Assembly: GCA_963755085.1 (NCBI GenBank)
Contig: CAVWIN010000005.1
Span: forward strand, 62,001 to 126,000
Origin: JACVRM01 sp963755085
GTDB taxonomy: Bacteria; Actinomycetota; Thermoleophilia; Gaiellales; Gaiellaceae
Reading direction: 5' to 3'
Length of the DNA: 64,000 bases
Positions 43,531-51,214 of this stretch are shown here, in pieces; the first letter of the stretch is position 1; each line of letters begins with the position of its first letter. The position numbers were made by a program, and so were the translations under genes. The notes below the pieces were generated by a model. The model had not been told where the DNA came from. It worked only from the letters and a program-made list of their open reading frames with translations, and did no database searches.

Positions 43531-44553
43531 CTACGCGGCGACGGCCTCGCGTTCCATCTCCTCCCTGTAGCTGCCGCCTCGTGCCGCGCCGTTGAGCTTC
43601 GCGCGGTGGTAGTACGCCTGCTGGCCGGCGGCGACGTTCGCCTCCTGGCCGCCCCACGCCTTCAGTGCGGGCGCCTGGAGCGCCCGGCCGTACGAGAACG
43701 ACAGCTCCCACGCGTGCGGCCCGCGGGCGTTCATCGCGTTCAGGTTCGCTGTGGCGTCCTCGTCCGACTGGCCGCCCGACAGGAACACGATCCCCGGGAC
43801 GGCGGCCGGCACGTGTCGGCCGAAGCAGCGCAGGGTGTGCTCGGCGACCTCGTCGTGCGACGCCTGCTGTGGGCACGAGTAGCCCGAGAGCACCATGTTC
43901 GGCTTGAGCAGCATGCCCTCCGGGTCGACGCGCTGGTCGCGGAGCTCGGTGAAGACGGCGTGCAGCGTCCGCGACGTGACGTCGAAGCTGCGCTCAATCG
44001 TGTGGTCCCCGTCCATCAGCACCTCGGGCTCCACGATCGGGACGAGCCCGGCTTCCTGCGCCAGCGCCGCGTAGCGCGCGAGGGCGTGCGCGTTGACCCA
44101 GATCCCGTACTCGCTCGGGATGCCCTCGCCGATCGAGATCACGGCGCGCCACTTCGTGAAGCGCGCGCCCAGGCCGCGGTACTCCTCCAGCCGGTCGCGC
44201 AGGCCGTCGAGCCCCTCGGTGACCGTCTCGCCCGGCGCATTCGCGAGCGGCTTGGCGCCGATGTCGACCTTGATCCCGGGGATGACGCCCTTCTGCTCGA
44301 GCAGCTTCGGGAACGGCGTCCCGTCCAGCGCCAGCTGGCGGATCGTCTCGTCGAACAGGATCACGCCGCTGATGTACTGCTCGGCGCCCTCGGTGGTGAA
44401 CAGCAGGTCGCGGTACGCGCGCCTGTTGTCCTCGGTCGACTCGAGGCCGATCGAGTCGAAGCGCTTCTTGATCGTCCCGCCGCTCTCGTCGGCGGCGAGG
44501 ATGCCCTTGCCCGGCGCCACGAGCGCGCGGGCGGTCTCGTTCAGCTTTCTCAT
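43531..44553 (-). CDS. fda: Class I fructose-bisphosphate aldolase
   Basis: 340 aa. Schiff-base aldolase of glycolysis/gluconeogenesis. Eukaryote-like: ARALVAPGKGILAADESGGTIKKRF, KVDIGAKPLANAPGE, KWRAVISIGEG, the Schiff-base Lys in MLLKPNMVLSGY, and FLSGGQSDEDATANLNAMN. The start with AAGGAGGAG upstream is chosen over an ATG at 44574. It follows cobB by 17 bases and may share a transcript. Confidence 0.95.
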   Translation of the reverse strand: MRKLNETARALVAPGKGILAADESGGTIKKRFDSIGLESTEDNRRAYRDLLFTTEGAEQYISGVILFDETIRQLALDGTPFPKLLEQKGVIPGIKVDIGAKPLANAPGETVTEGLDGLRDRLEEYRGLGARFTKWRAVISIGEGIPSEYGIWVNAHALARYAALAQEAGLVPIVEPEVLMDGDHTIERSFDVTSRTLHAVFTELRDQRVDPEGMLLKPNMVLSGYSCPQQASHDEVAEHTLRCFGRHVPAAVPGIVFLSGGQSDEDATANLNAMNARGPHAWELSFSYGRALQAPALKAWGGQEANVAAGQQAYYHRAKLNGAARGGSYREEMEREAVAA

Positions 44554-44570
44554 CGCTCCTCCTTGCGTCA

Positions 44571-45323
44571 TCACGGCATCGTATTCCCCCGCGCGAGGAG
44601 GTCGACGACGGCCGTCAGCACCTCGCCCGCGCTCCCCTCGACACGGATTGCCGCGCGGCCGTCGAAGGCGGTCGGCCCCCGGTTGACGAGCGCCACCTGC
44701 CCGCCGGCGCGCACGGTCTCGAGCGGCAGGCCGGCGACGGGGTAGACCTCGAGGGTCGAGCCGATCACGAGCAGCAGGCGCGCGGCGGCGGCGAGCGCGA
44801 AGGCGCGTTCCATCGCGCCCTGTGGGAGCAGCTCACCGAAGAAGACGACGTCGGGCTTCGGCACTGCGCCGCAGTCGAGGCACCGCGGAACGCCGGCCTC
44901 GACGAGCGCGAGCACCTCGTCCAGCGTGTGGACGCGGCCGCACGCGGGGCAGGTCGCCGTCCGGATCGAGCCGTGCACCTCGATCACGTCGCGGCTGCCC
45001 GCGCGCTCGTGCAGCAGGTCGATGTTCTGCGTGACCACCGTGCCGACCAGGCCGCGCCGCTCGAGCTCGGCGATGGCGTGGTGGGCGGCGTTCGGCTCCG
45101 CCTGCGACAGCATCCGGTAGCGGCCGCCGTAGAACTCCCAGACGCGCTCGGGATCGCGCCGGAACGCGTCGATGGAGCCGTACTCGAGCGGGTCGAGCTT
45201 CGCCCAGACCCCCGTGGGCGAGCGGAAGTCGGGGATCCCGCTCTCCGTCGACACGCCCGCCCCGGTGAGCACGAGCGCCGGCGCGCCCTCGCGCAGCGCC
45301 TCGGCCAGGCGCTCGACGCTCAC
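44571..45323 (-). CDS. cobB: NAD-dependent protein deacylase (sirtuin)
   Basis: 250 aa, GTG start. Rossmann NAD site LVLTGAGVSTESGIPDFR, TQNIDLLHERAG, catalytic His in VIEVHGSIR, zinc Cys pairs CPACG and CLDCG, and the late LLVIGSTLEVYPVAGLP. Length and the VEVYP-like ending fit class III/U sirtuins. Overlaps the ggt stop as GTGA. May control its neighbour aldolase post-translationally; that is speculation. Confidence 0.93.
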   Translation of the reverse strand: MSVERLAEALREGAPALVLTGAGVSTESGIPDFRSPTGVWAKLDPLEYGSIDAFRRDPERVWEFYGGRYRMLSQAEPNAAHHAIAELERRGLVGTVVTQNIDLLHERAGSRDVIEVHGSIRTATCPACGRVHTLDEVLALVEAGVPRCLDCGAVPKPDVVFFGELLPQGAMERAFALAAAARLLLVIGSTLEVYPVAGLPLETVRAGGQVALVNRGPTAFDGRAAIRVEGSAGEVLTAVVDLLARGNTMP

Positions 45324-46774
45324 AGACCGCCCGCGTAGCCGTCGCCGCGGCCGTCGGAGCCGCCGACGAGCGCCTCGCCCAGGTTCAGGATCATCTGGCC
45401 GACGCCGAAGTCGTACGGCGCGTCGGCCCGCACGACGCGGTGGCCGCGCGCCTCGAGCTCGGCGGCGCGGTCCCACAGCCCCGGCTCGAGCCGCATCGTT
45501 CCGTCCGGCTCGACGCGAAAACGGGCCTGGTCGAGCGCCGACTGCGGGTCGTGGCCGAGTGCGACGACGGCGTGGATGACCTGGACGTGCCCCTGCGCCT
45601 GCATGGCGCCGCCCATGACGCCGAACGGCGACGCGCCGCCGTCGTGCACGAGCATCCCGGGGATGATCGTATGGAACGGGCGCTTGCCCGGCTCCAACCG
45701 GTTCGGGTGCCCCTCGGTCTCGACGAAGCAGGCGCCGCGGTTGTTGAGCGGGACGCCGGCCGCCGCGAGCCCCGAGCCGAACCCCTCGTACGTGCTCTGG
45801 ATCAGCGACACCGCCATGCGGTCGGCGTCCACGGCGCAGAGATAGGTCGTGTCGCCCGCTGTGGCCCCGCCCGGAGCCCGCGGCTCGAAGGGCCGCTCGA
45901 GGAAGCCATCCGGCAGCGGCTCGTCGCCGACGTGCGCGTACGCGGCTGCGAGACCGGCCGCGACGGCGCCCACGCGGGCATCGAGGTCGCCCGGATCGGC
46001 GCCCTCGAGCAGCCGGAGCGCGACGAGCGCCGCGACGCCCTGCGTGTTCGGCGGCAGCTCGCACACCTCGACGCCGCCGAACACCACGCGGAGCGGCTCG
46101 ACCCACTCCGAGCGGTGGGCGGCGAGGTCGCTCTCCTCGAGCCAGGTCACCGCTGCGATCGCGCGCGCCACGTCGCCGCGGTAGAAGCCGTCCGGCCCCT
46201 GCCCCGCGACCCGGCGCAGAGTCTCCGCGAGCTCGGGCAGCCGGTAGCGCTCGCCGACCTGCGGCGCGGAGAACGGCGCCCGGCCCTCGCGCTCGGCGCG
46301 TTGCCAGAGCGTCGCGACCCGCGCGGGCGCGGCGACACCGCGCTCGGCAAGGTCGGCCGCGCGCCCGAGCGCCCCGTCGAGACCGAGCCGCCCGAAGCGC
46401 GCGCTCAGCTCGAACCAGGCCGCGACCGCACCGGGGACGGTGACGGAGCGCGGCCCGAAGCGGTCGACTCCGCCGTGGTCGAGCACCGCCGGCGAGCGGC
46501 CCGAGCCGTTGAGCCCAACGAGCTCGCCGTCGCGCCAGACCTGGGCGAAGCAGTCGCCCCCGAGGCCGTTCAGGTTCGGCTCGACGACCGGCAGCACGGC
46601 TGCAGCGGCGAGCGCCGCGTCGGCGGCGTTGCCGCCCTGCTCGAGCGCGCGCAAACCGGCCCGGGTCGCGAGCGGGTGGCTCGTCGCGACCATTCCCTCG
46701 GCGGCGATCGCCGGCATGCGCGGGAACCCCGAGCCGCCGCCCGGCTGGAAGAGCCGCTCGAAATCCGGTCGCAT
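45320..46774 (-). CDS. ggt: Gamma-glutamyltransferase
   Basis: 484 aa. Ntn-hydrolase of glutathione or gamma-glutamyl compounds. GMVATSHPLATRAGLRALEQGGNAADAALA and EPNLNGLGGDCFA are typical, and the autoprocessing site is GDTTYLCAVD, with the nucleophilic Thr. The lack of a clear signal peptide suggests a cytoplasmic enzyme of the YwrD type. GTG at 46786 is an alternative start. Actinobacteria that make mycothiol rather than glutathione may use such enzymes on other gamma-glutamyl substrates. Confidence 0.92.
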   Translation of the reverse strand: MRPDFERLFQPGGGSGFPRMPAIAAEGMVATSHPLATRAGLRALEQGGNAADAALAAAAVLPVVEPNLNGLGGDCFAQVWRDGELVGLNGSGRSPAVLDHGGVDRFGPRSVTVPGAVAAWFELSARFGRLGLDGALGRAADLAERGVAAPARVATLWQRAEREGRAPFSAPQVGERYRLPELAETLRRVAGQGPDGFYRGDVARAIAAVTWLEESDLAAHRSEWVEPLRVVFGGVEVCELPPNTQGVAALVALRLLEGADPGDLDARVGAVAAGLAAAYAHVGDEPLPDGFLERPFEPRAPGGATAGDTTYLCAVDADRMAVSLIQSTYEGFGSGLAAAGVPLNNRGACFVETEGHPNRLEPGKRPFHTIIPGMLVHDGGASPFGVMGGAMQAQGHVQVIHAVVALGHDPQSALDQARFRVEPDGTMRLEPGLWDRAAELEARGHRVVRADAPYDFGVGQMILNLGEALVGGSDGRGDGYAGGL

Positions 46775-46803
46775 AGGGTCCGTCACCCTGCCATGACCCG
46801 GCC

Positions 46804-47232
46804 ATGACCGAGACCTTCAAGTTCCGCACCGAGGTGCGCGTCCGCTTCGCGGAGACGGACGCACAGGGCATCGCCCACCACGCCACGTACCTGGTGTGGT
46901 TCGAGGTCGCGCGCGTCGACTACCTGGCGCGCTTCGACGGCGGCTACCCGGGGCTGCAGGAGCGGGGCGTCGAGGCGCTGACGACCGAGGCGCACGCGCG
47001 CTACCTGGGGCCGGCACGCTTCAACGACACGATCGCGATCGCGGTCCGCTGCACAGGCCTCCGCGGCGCCCGCTTCCGGTTCGAGTACCACCTCACCCGC
47101 GGCGACGATCTGATCGCGGACGGATGGACCGGCCACGCGTGCGTCGACGCCAAGACGTTCGTCCCGACGCGGGTGCCCGCCTATCTGGCAGAGGCGATCA
47201 CGGCGGCCGAGCGCCCTAGTTCGTCGTCGTAG
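46804..47232 (+). CDS. Acyl-CoA thioesterase, YbgC/4-hydroxybenzoyl-CoA type
   Basis: 142 aa. Hotdog fold. RVRFAETDAQGIAHHATYLVWFEVARVDYL holds the catalytic Asp and the central helix; the strand FRFEYHLTRGDDLIADGWTGHACVD is typical. Releases acids from acyl-CoA; chain preference unknown. A tiny upstream reading frame (ATG ACC CGG CCA TGA, 46793-46807) ends with its stop overlapping the ATG. Confidence 0.85.
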   Translation: MTETFKFRTEVRVRFAETDAQGIAHHATYLVWFEVARVDYLARFDGGYPGLQERGVEALTTEAHARYLGPARFNDTIAIAVRCTGLRGARFRFEYHLTRGDDLIADGWTGHACVDAKTFVPTRVPAYLAEAITAAERPSSSS

Positions 47233-49075
47233 ACGGCGTCGTCGTCGTCGTGGTGGTCGTCGTCGTCGTCGACGACGTCGTGGTGTCCCCGCCCTTCGGC
47301 TTCGCCTTGCCCTTGGTGCCGACGAGGACGACCTGCGTCTCGCCGCGGTACGAGGAGTACCACGTCGTCCGCGACCGCACCTTGCCGTTCGGCGCGTAGA
47401 CGGTGCGGGTCACGCTCGTCGAGCGCGGCGGCTGGCCATACGTCTGGATGACGTGCTGGCCCTTGGCGAGCGAGGGGTCGGACACGTTCTTCACCGGTAC
47501 CGGGCCGGTGACGTTCAGCGGGCCGGTCTCCGACACGACCTTGCGGCCGGTCGGCGTCCCGTAGAGGTTGACGACGAGCGACGAGGGGCCGACGAACGTC
47601 CGCAGCAGCAGCCAGTGGCCCGTGTCGTTCACGAACTTGAGGTCGACGTCCGGGTAGTTGACGGTAGCGTCGCGGCCCTGAGGGTAGTGGCTGATGTAGA
47701 GCGCGTGGTTGGTGCGCGCGGTGATCGGCAGGCCCGCCTCGAACGCGGCGTTGAAGACGGTCGTCGAGACCTGGCAGATGCCGCCGCCGAGTCCCGTCTG
47801 GAGCTCCCCGTTGACGATGACGGGCGCCTCGAGGAAGCCCTTCTCCGCCGTGCGCTCGCCGGTCGTCCCGTTGAACGAGAACTCCTTGCCGGGCGCGATC
47901 AGCGCGCCGTCGACGAGGTGCGCGACCAGCTGCACGTTGTGGATGCGGTTCGCGTCGCCGCCGTAGATGGTCTCGTAACTCGAGACGACCTTGTTGACGC
48001 CCATCGCCCTGGCGTCGGCGGTCGTGCGCTCCGGCGCCGCGGAGACGATCGTCAGCGCCGCCGTGCGGTCGGTGCGCGAGAGCGCGGCGGCGAGCACGGC
48101 CGCGGCGGCCGCGCGCACGTCGAGCTCGCGGCCCGGCTTTGCGGGCGTGATCGTGACCCGGCCGCTCGTGTGCACCGCGAAGCCGGCGTCGACGGGCTTC
48201 TGGGCGACACGCTTGCCGAGCTTCTCGAAGTACGCGGTGGCCGCGGTGCCGCCGACCGCGAGCTTGCGCGAGCCGTCCGCGGGGAGCTGGAGCAGCTGAG
48301 CGACACGCCAGCGCGGCAGGCGCCAGGTGCGCTGCCCGAGCTCGAGCCGCACCGGCGCCGAGACGGCGAGGCGGGTCTGGGCGAGGGCGCGCTGCAGCTG
48401 GGCGGCCTGCACCTTCGCCGGGCGCACGACGACCGGCAGCGAGACGCGCTGGCCGCGCCTGAACCCGGAGAGGGCGCGGAGGAGGACATCCTCCGCGGAC
48501 TCGCGGTCGAGCGTGATCGCGTCCTGCGCCGGGGCGATCGCCGGGTGGAGACCCCGGAGCACGACCGCCGCATCTTGCGGCTTCGTGCCGAGCGAGCGCT
48601 CGATGCGGTCGACGTAGTAGTTCAGGGCGGGCACGTAGACGCGTGTCTGAGGCGTCACCTCGGCGCCGAAGATGCGGACGCTCAGACGGCGAAGCCCCTG
48701 GACCGGGCCGAAGCCGTCCCCGTTCTGGCGTGCGGCCTCGACGGCGGCGCGCCAGTCGACCTGGAGCTCGAACTGCTTCGCCGACAGGTGCCAGTGCTTC
48801 GGCCCGGCGGTGAAGCTGATCGGGACGGCGCTGACCGCGTCGGCGCGCTGCTGGAGCAGCCGCGTGGCCGCCGTGGTCGAGAGGCCGCCGACGTTGACCC
48901 CGGCGATCTTCGTTCCGGCGGGCAGCGTCGAGGACGAGCCGGCGAACGCGAAGCCGAGCCCGGTGGCGACCAGCCCGATCGCGAAGACGGCCGCGACGGT
49001 CCAGAGCGCAGCCCGCGCGCCGACGGACCGCCGACGGCGGACCGGGACCGTGCGAACCCGTGCGTCGACCGCCAC
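47216..49075 (-). CDS. VanW family protein with peptidoglycan-binding and G5-like domains
   Basis: 619 aa, GTG start. N-terminal basic stretch and one membrane helix (ALWTVAAVFAIGLVATGLGFAF), two PG-binding_4 type repeats (residues about 55-330), a VanW domain (YGGDANRIHNVQLVAHLVDGALIAPGKEFSFN, GLGGGICQVSTTVFNAAF), a G5-like C-terminal domain (RSTSVTRTVYAPNGKVRSR), and a tail of almost pure Thr coded by a GTC/GTT-type antisense repeat. Cell-wall linked; biochemical role of VanW is not established. TAATCT-N6-GTG gives a leaderless layout. Confidence 0.88.
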   Translation of the reverse strand: MAVDARVRTVPVRRRRSVGARAALWTVAAVFAIGLVATGLGFAFAGSSSTLPAGTKIAGVNVGGLSTTAATRLLQQRADAVSAVPISFTAGPKHWHLSAKQFELQVDWRAAVEAARQNGDGFGPVQGLRRLSVRIFGAEVTPQTRVYVPALNYYVDRIERSLGTKPQDAAVVLRGLHPAIAPAQDAITLDRESAEDVLLRALSGFRRGQRVSLPVVVRPAKVQAAQLQRALAQTRLAVSAPVRLELGQRTWRLPRWRVAQLLQLPADGSRKLAVGGTAATAYFEKLGKRVAQKPVDAGFAVHTSGRVTITPAKPGRELDVRAAAAAVLAAALSRTDRTAALTIVSAAPERTTADARAMGVNKVVSSYETIYGGDANRIHNVQLVAHLVDGALIAPGKEFSFNGTTGERTAEKGFLEAPVIVNGELQTGLGGGICQVSTTVFNAAFEAGLPITARTNHALYISHYPQGRDATVNYPDVDLKFVNDTGHWLLLRTFVGPSSLVVNLYGTPTGRKVVSETGPLNVTGPVPVKNVSDPSLAKGQHVIQTYGQPPRSTSVTRTVYAPNGKVRSRTTWYSSYRGETQVVLVGTKGKAKPKGGDTTTSSTTTTTTTTTTTPSTTTN

Positions 49076-49081
49076 GCCGAC

Positions 49082-49087
49082 AGATTA
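49082..49087 (-). promoter_or_regulatory. -10 element for a leaderless VanW mRNA
   Basis: TAATCT, 6 bases before the GTG on the minus strand. Confidence 0.5.
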
Positions 49088-49127
49088 GCCGCGGCTGCCC
49101 GGGCTCCTTTCGGTTGTGGACAGCCCT

Positions 49128-50318
49128 TTACGCGCTGGGCATGAAGATCTCGCGCGCGATCACGAGGCGCTGGATCTGGGACGTTCCCTCGTAGATCTGG
49201 AAGAGCTTGGCGTCACGCATGAGCTTCTCGACCGGGTACTCCTTGATGTAGCCGTATCCGCCGAGCACCTGGACGGCGTCGGTCGCGACCTTCATCGCCG
49301 TGTCGGCGGCGAACCGCTTCGCGAACGACGAGTACAGCGTGGCCTTCCGGCCGTAGCCCGAGTCGAGCATCCACGCGGCCTGCCATACGAGCAGGCGAGC
49401 TGCCTCGATCTCCGTGGCCATGTCGGCGATCAGGAAGTTGACGCCCTGGTGCATCGCGATCGGGACGTCGAAGGTCACGCGCTGCTTCGCGTAGTCGACG
49501 GCGTGCTCGTACGCGGCCTGGGCGACGCCGACCGCGCCGGCGGCCGTGCCGGGCCGCGTGACGTCGAGCGTCTGCATCGCGATCTTGAAGCCGTCCCCCT
49601 CCTCGCCGACCCGGTTCGCCGCGGGGACGACCACGTCGGTCAGCGAGAACGCGGAGGTGTCGGTCGAGCGCTGCCCCATCTTGTCGAGGTGCTGCTCGAT
49701 GACGACGCCGGGCGTGTCCATGGGCACGATGAACGCCGACAGCCCGCGGTGGCCGGCGGCCGGGTCGGTCTTGGCGAACACGACCGTCCAGGCGGCATGG
49801 CCCGCGTTCGAGATGAACGTCTTGGAGCCGTTGAGGACGTACTCCTCGCCCCGGCGGACGGCGGTCGTCTTGATCCGGGCGACGTCGGAGCCGGCGTCCG
49901 GCTCGGTCAGCCCGAAGGCACTGAGGATCGGCTCCTCGAGCAGCGGCGTCAGCCAGTCCCGCTTCTGCTCGTCGCTGCCGGCGAGCAACACGGGGCCGGA
50001 GCCGAGCGTGTTGGCGGTGATCGAGACGGCCATGCCGGCGCAGCCCCAGGAGAGCTCCTCGCTGATCAGCATCCCGTCGAAGCCGGGCAGGCCGAGGCCG
50101 CCGTACTCCTCCGGGACGTGCGGGTTCATCAGCCCGACCTCGTGCGCCTTGGCGACGACGTCGGCCGGATGCGTCGAGTTCTCGTCGTACTCCGCGGCGC
50201 GCGGCCGGATCTCGCGCTCGGCGAACTCGCGCGCCAGCTCGCGCAGCGCCCGCTGCTCGTCGGACAGGGCGAACGAGACGCCCGTCACGACAGGCCGCGA
50301 CGTTTCTATGGTCGCCAC
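49128..50318 (-). CDS. Acyl-CoA dehydrogenase
   Basis: 396 aa, GTG start with GAGGAGGAAG upstream. FAD enzyme of fatty-acid or branched-chain acyl-CoA oxidation. LSDEQRALRELAREFAEREI, FGLTEPDAGSD and FISNAGHAAW for substrate and FAD contacts, YAKQRVTFDVPI, and the catalytic Glu in LFQIYEGTSQIQR. A second, different acyl-CoA dehydrogenase lies at the right end of the window. The 22-base palindrome just upstream is a good regulatory site candidate. Confidence 0.93.
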   Translation of the reverse strand: MATIETSRPVVTGVSFALSDEQRALRELAREFAEREIRPRAAEYDENSTHPADVVAKAHEVGLMNPHVPEEYGGLGLPGFDGMLISEELSWGCAGMAVSITANTLGSGPVLLAGSDEQKRDWLTPLLEEPILSAFGLTEPDAGSDVARIKTTAVRRGEEYVLNGSKTFISNAGHAAWTVVFAKTDPAAGHRGLSAFIVPMDTPGVVIEQHLDKMGQRSTDTSAFSLTDVVVPAANRVGEEGDGFKIAMQTLDVTRPGTAAGAVGVAQAAYEHAVDYAKQRVTFDVPIAMHQGVNFLIADMATEIEAARLLVWQAAWMLDSGYGRKATLYSSFAKRFAADTAMKVATDAVQVLGGYGYIKEYPVEKLMRDAKLFQIYEGTSQIQRLVIAREIFMPSA

Positions 50319-50336
50319 CGCTTCCTCCTCAACGGT

Positions 50337-50358
50337 CGATTGACTCGTCAGTCAATCG
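50337..50358. promoter_or_regulatory. Probable operator of the acyl-CoA dehydrogenase
   Basis: Perfect inverted repeat CGATTGACT/AGTCAATCG with a 4-base spacer, 18 bases before the start codon. TTGACT-N4-AGTCAA-like sites are typical of TetR-type regulators of acyl-CoA metabolism (known class, not tested here). It overlaps the stop codon of the upstream transporter gene. Confidence 0.55.
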
Positions 50359-51214
50359 TACGGACGGCAACCTCCGCGGTCAAGCTCGGCGCCGGCTCGC
50401 GGCCCTGGCCGCGCCCCGCGATCGCTGCCGCGCCGACGACCACCGCGCCGAACGCGAGCAGCCGCAGCAACCCGAGCGCCCCGCCCGGGAGGCCCTCGGC
50501 GTAGAGCGTCGTCCCGGCCAGGATCGGCAGCGCGTTCGTGGCGAGCGTCGCGACACCGGCCGTTGCGAGCGCGCCGCCGCGCTGGAAGCCGAGCTGGAGC
50601 GCCACAAACGCAAGCCCGTGGCAGGCGAGCAGCACCGGCACGAATGCCAGCTCCGCCCCGCCTGCCACGGCCTGCTTGGTGGCGACGTCGCCGGCGGCGT
50701 ACAGGACGCCGGCGGCGATCCCGAGGCCCGCGCCCGGCGCCACAACCCGGGCGAGCGGCCCTGCCGAGACCCCGGCCGCGGCGGCCGATGCGACGCACCA
50801 CGCCGCAACGGCCACCGCGGACGCCTCGGAGCCGGCGGCCGCACCGCCCGCAAGCGACACGCCGAGCGCAGCGAGCCCGGCGACCGACCAGATCACCCCG
50901 ACGCTCTCGCGGCGCGACAGCGGCGTTCCGGCCGCGCGCACGAGCAGCGCGAGGACGCCGATGCCGCCGGCCGCCGTCGCCTGGACGAGCGACAGCGGCG
51001 CCAGCCGGAGCGCCGCGATGTACGCGGCCCAGCCCCCGATTCCGACCGAGAACCCGGCAAGCCAGCGCGGGCTGCCGAAGAGCGCGCGCAGCGAGACGAG
51101 CGGCCGCCGGATGCTGAGCGGCGGCAGCCCGGAGGCCACGTCGTGCTGGCGGAAGAACGCCCAGTTGAGTGCGAACGCCGCGACGAGGGCCAGCGCGAGC
51201 CCGGCGGCGATCAC
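50348..51214 (-). CDS. EamA/DMT-type membrane transporter
   Basis: 288 aa, GTG start with GAAGGAAG upstream. Eight to ten hydrophobic helices (for example AAGLALALVAAFALNWAFF, GVLALLVRAAG, AAGVLYAAGDVATKQAV, LRLLAFGAVVVGAAAIAG) with an internal two-fold pattern (WAAYIAALRLAPLSLVQATAAGG in half one) typical of the drug/metabolite exporters. Substrate unknown. GTGA overlap with the MprF-like gene upstream. Confidence 0.75.
   Translation of the reverse strand: MIAAGLALALVAAFALNWAFFRQHDVASGLPPLSIRRPLVSLRALFGSPRWLAGFSVGIGGWAAYIAALRLAPLSLVQATAAGGIGVLALLVRAAGTPLSRRESVGVIWSVAGLAALGVSLAGGAAAGSEASAVAVAAWCVASAAAAGVSAGPLARVVAPGAGLGIAAGVLYAAGDVATKQAVAGGAELAFVPVLLACHGLAFVALQLGFQRGGALATAGVATLATNALPILAGTTLYAEGLPGGALGLLRLLAFGAVVVGAAAIAGRGQGREPAPSLTAEVAVRTID

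Noticed and set aside
47220..47282. Microsatellite or phase-variable element only
   Set aside because: The GTC/GTT run is coding for the Thr tail of the VanW protein and is explained by it; variability not shown.
49110..49130. Third copy of the GGGACAG repeat (GGACAGCCCTTTA)
   Set aside because: Match is short and includes a stop codon of the acyl-CoA dehydrogenase; likely chance.
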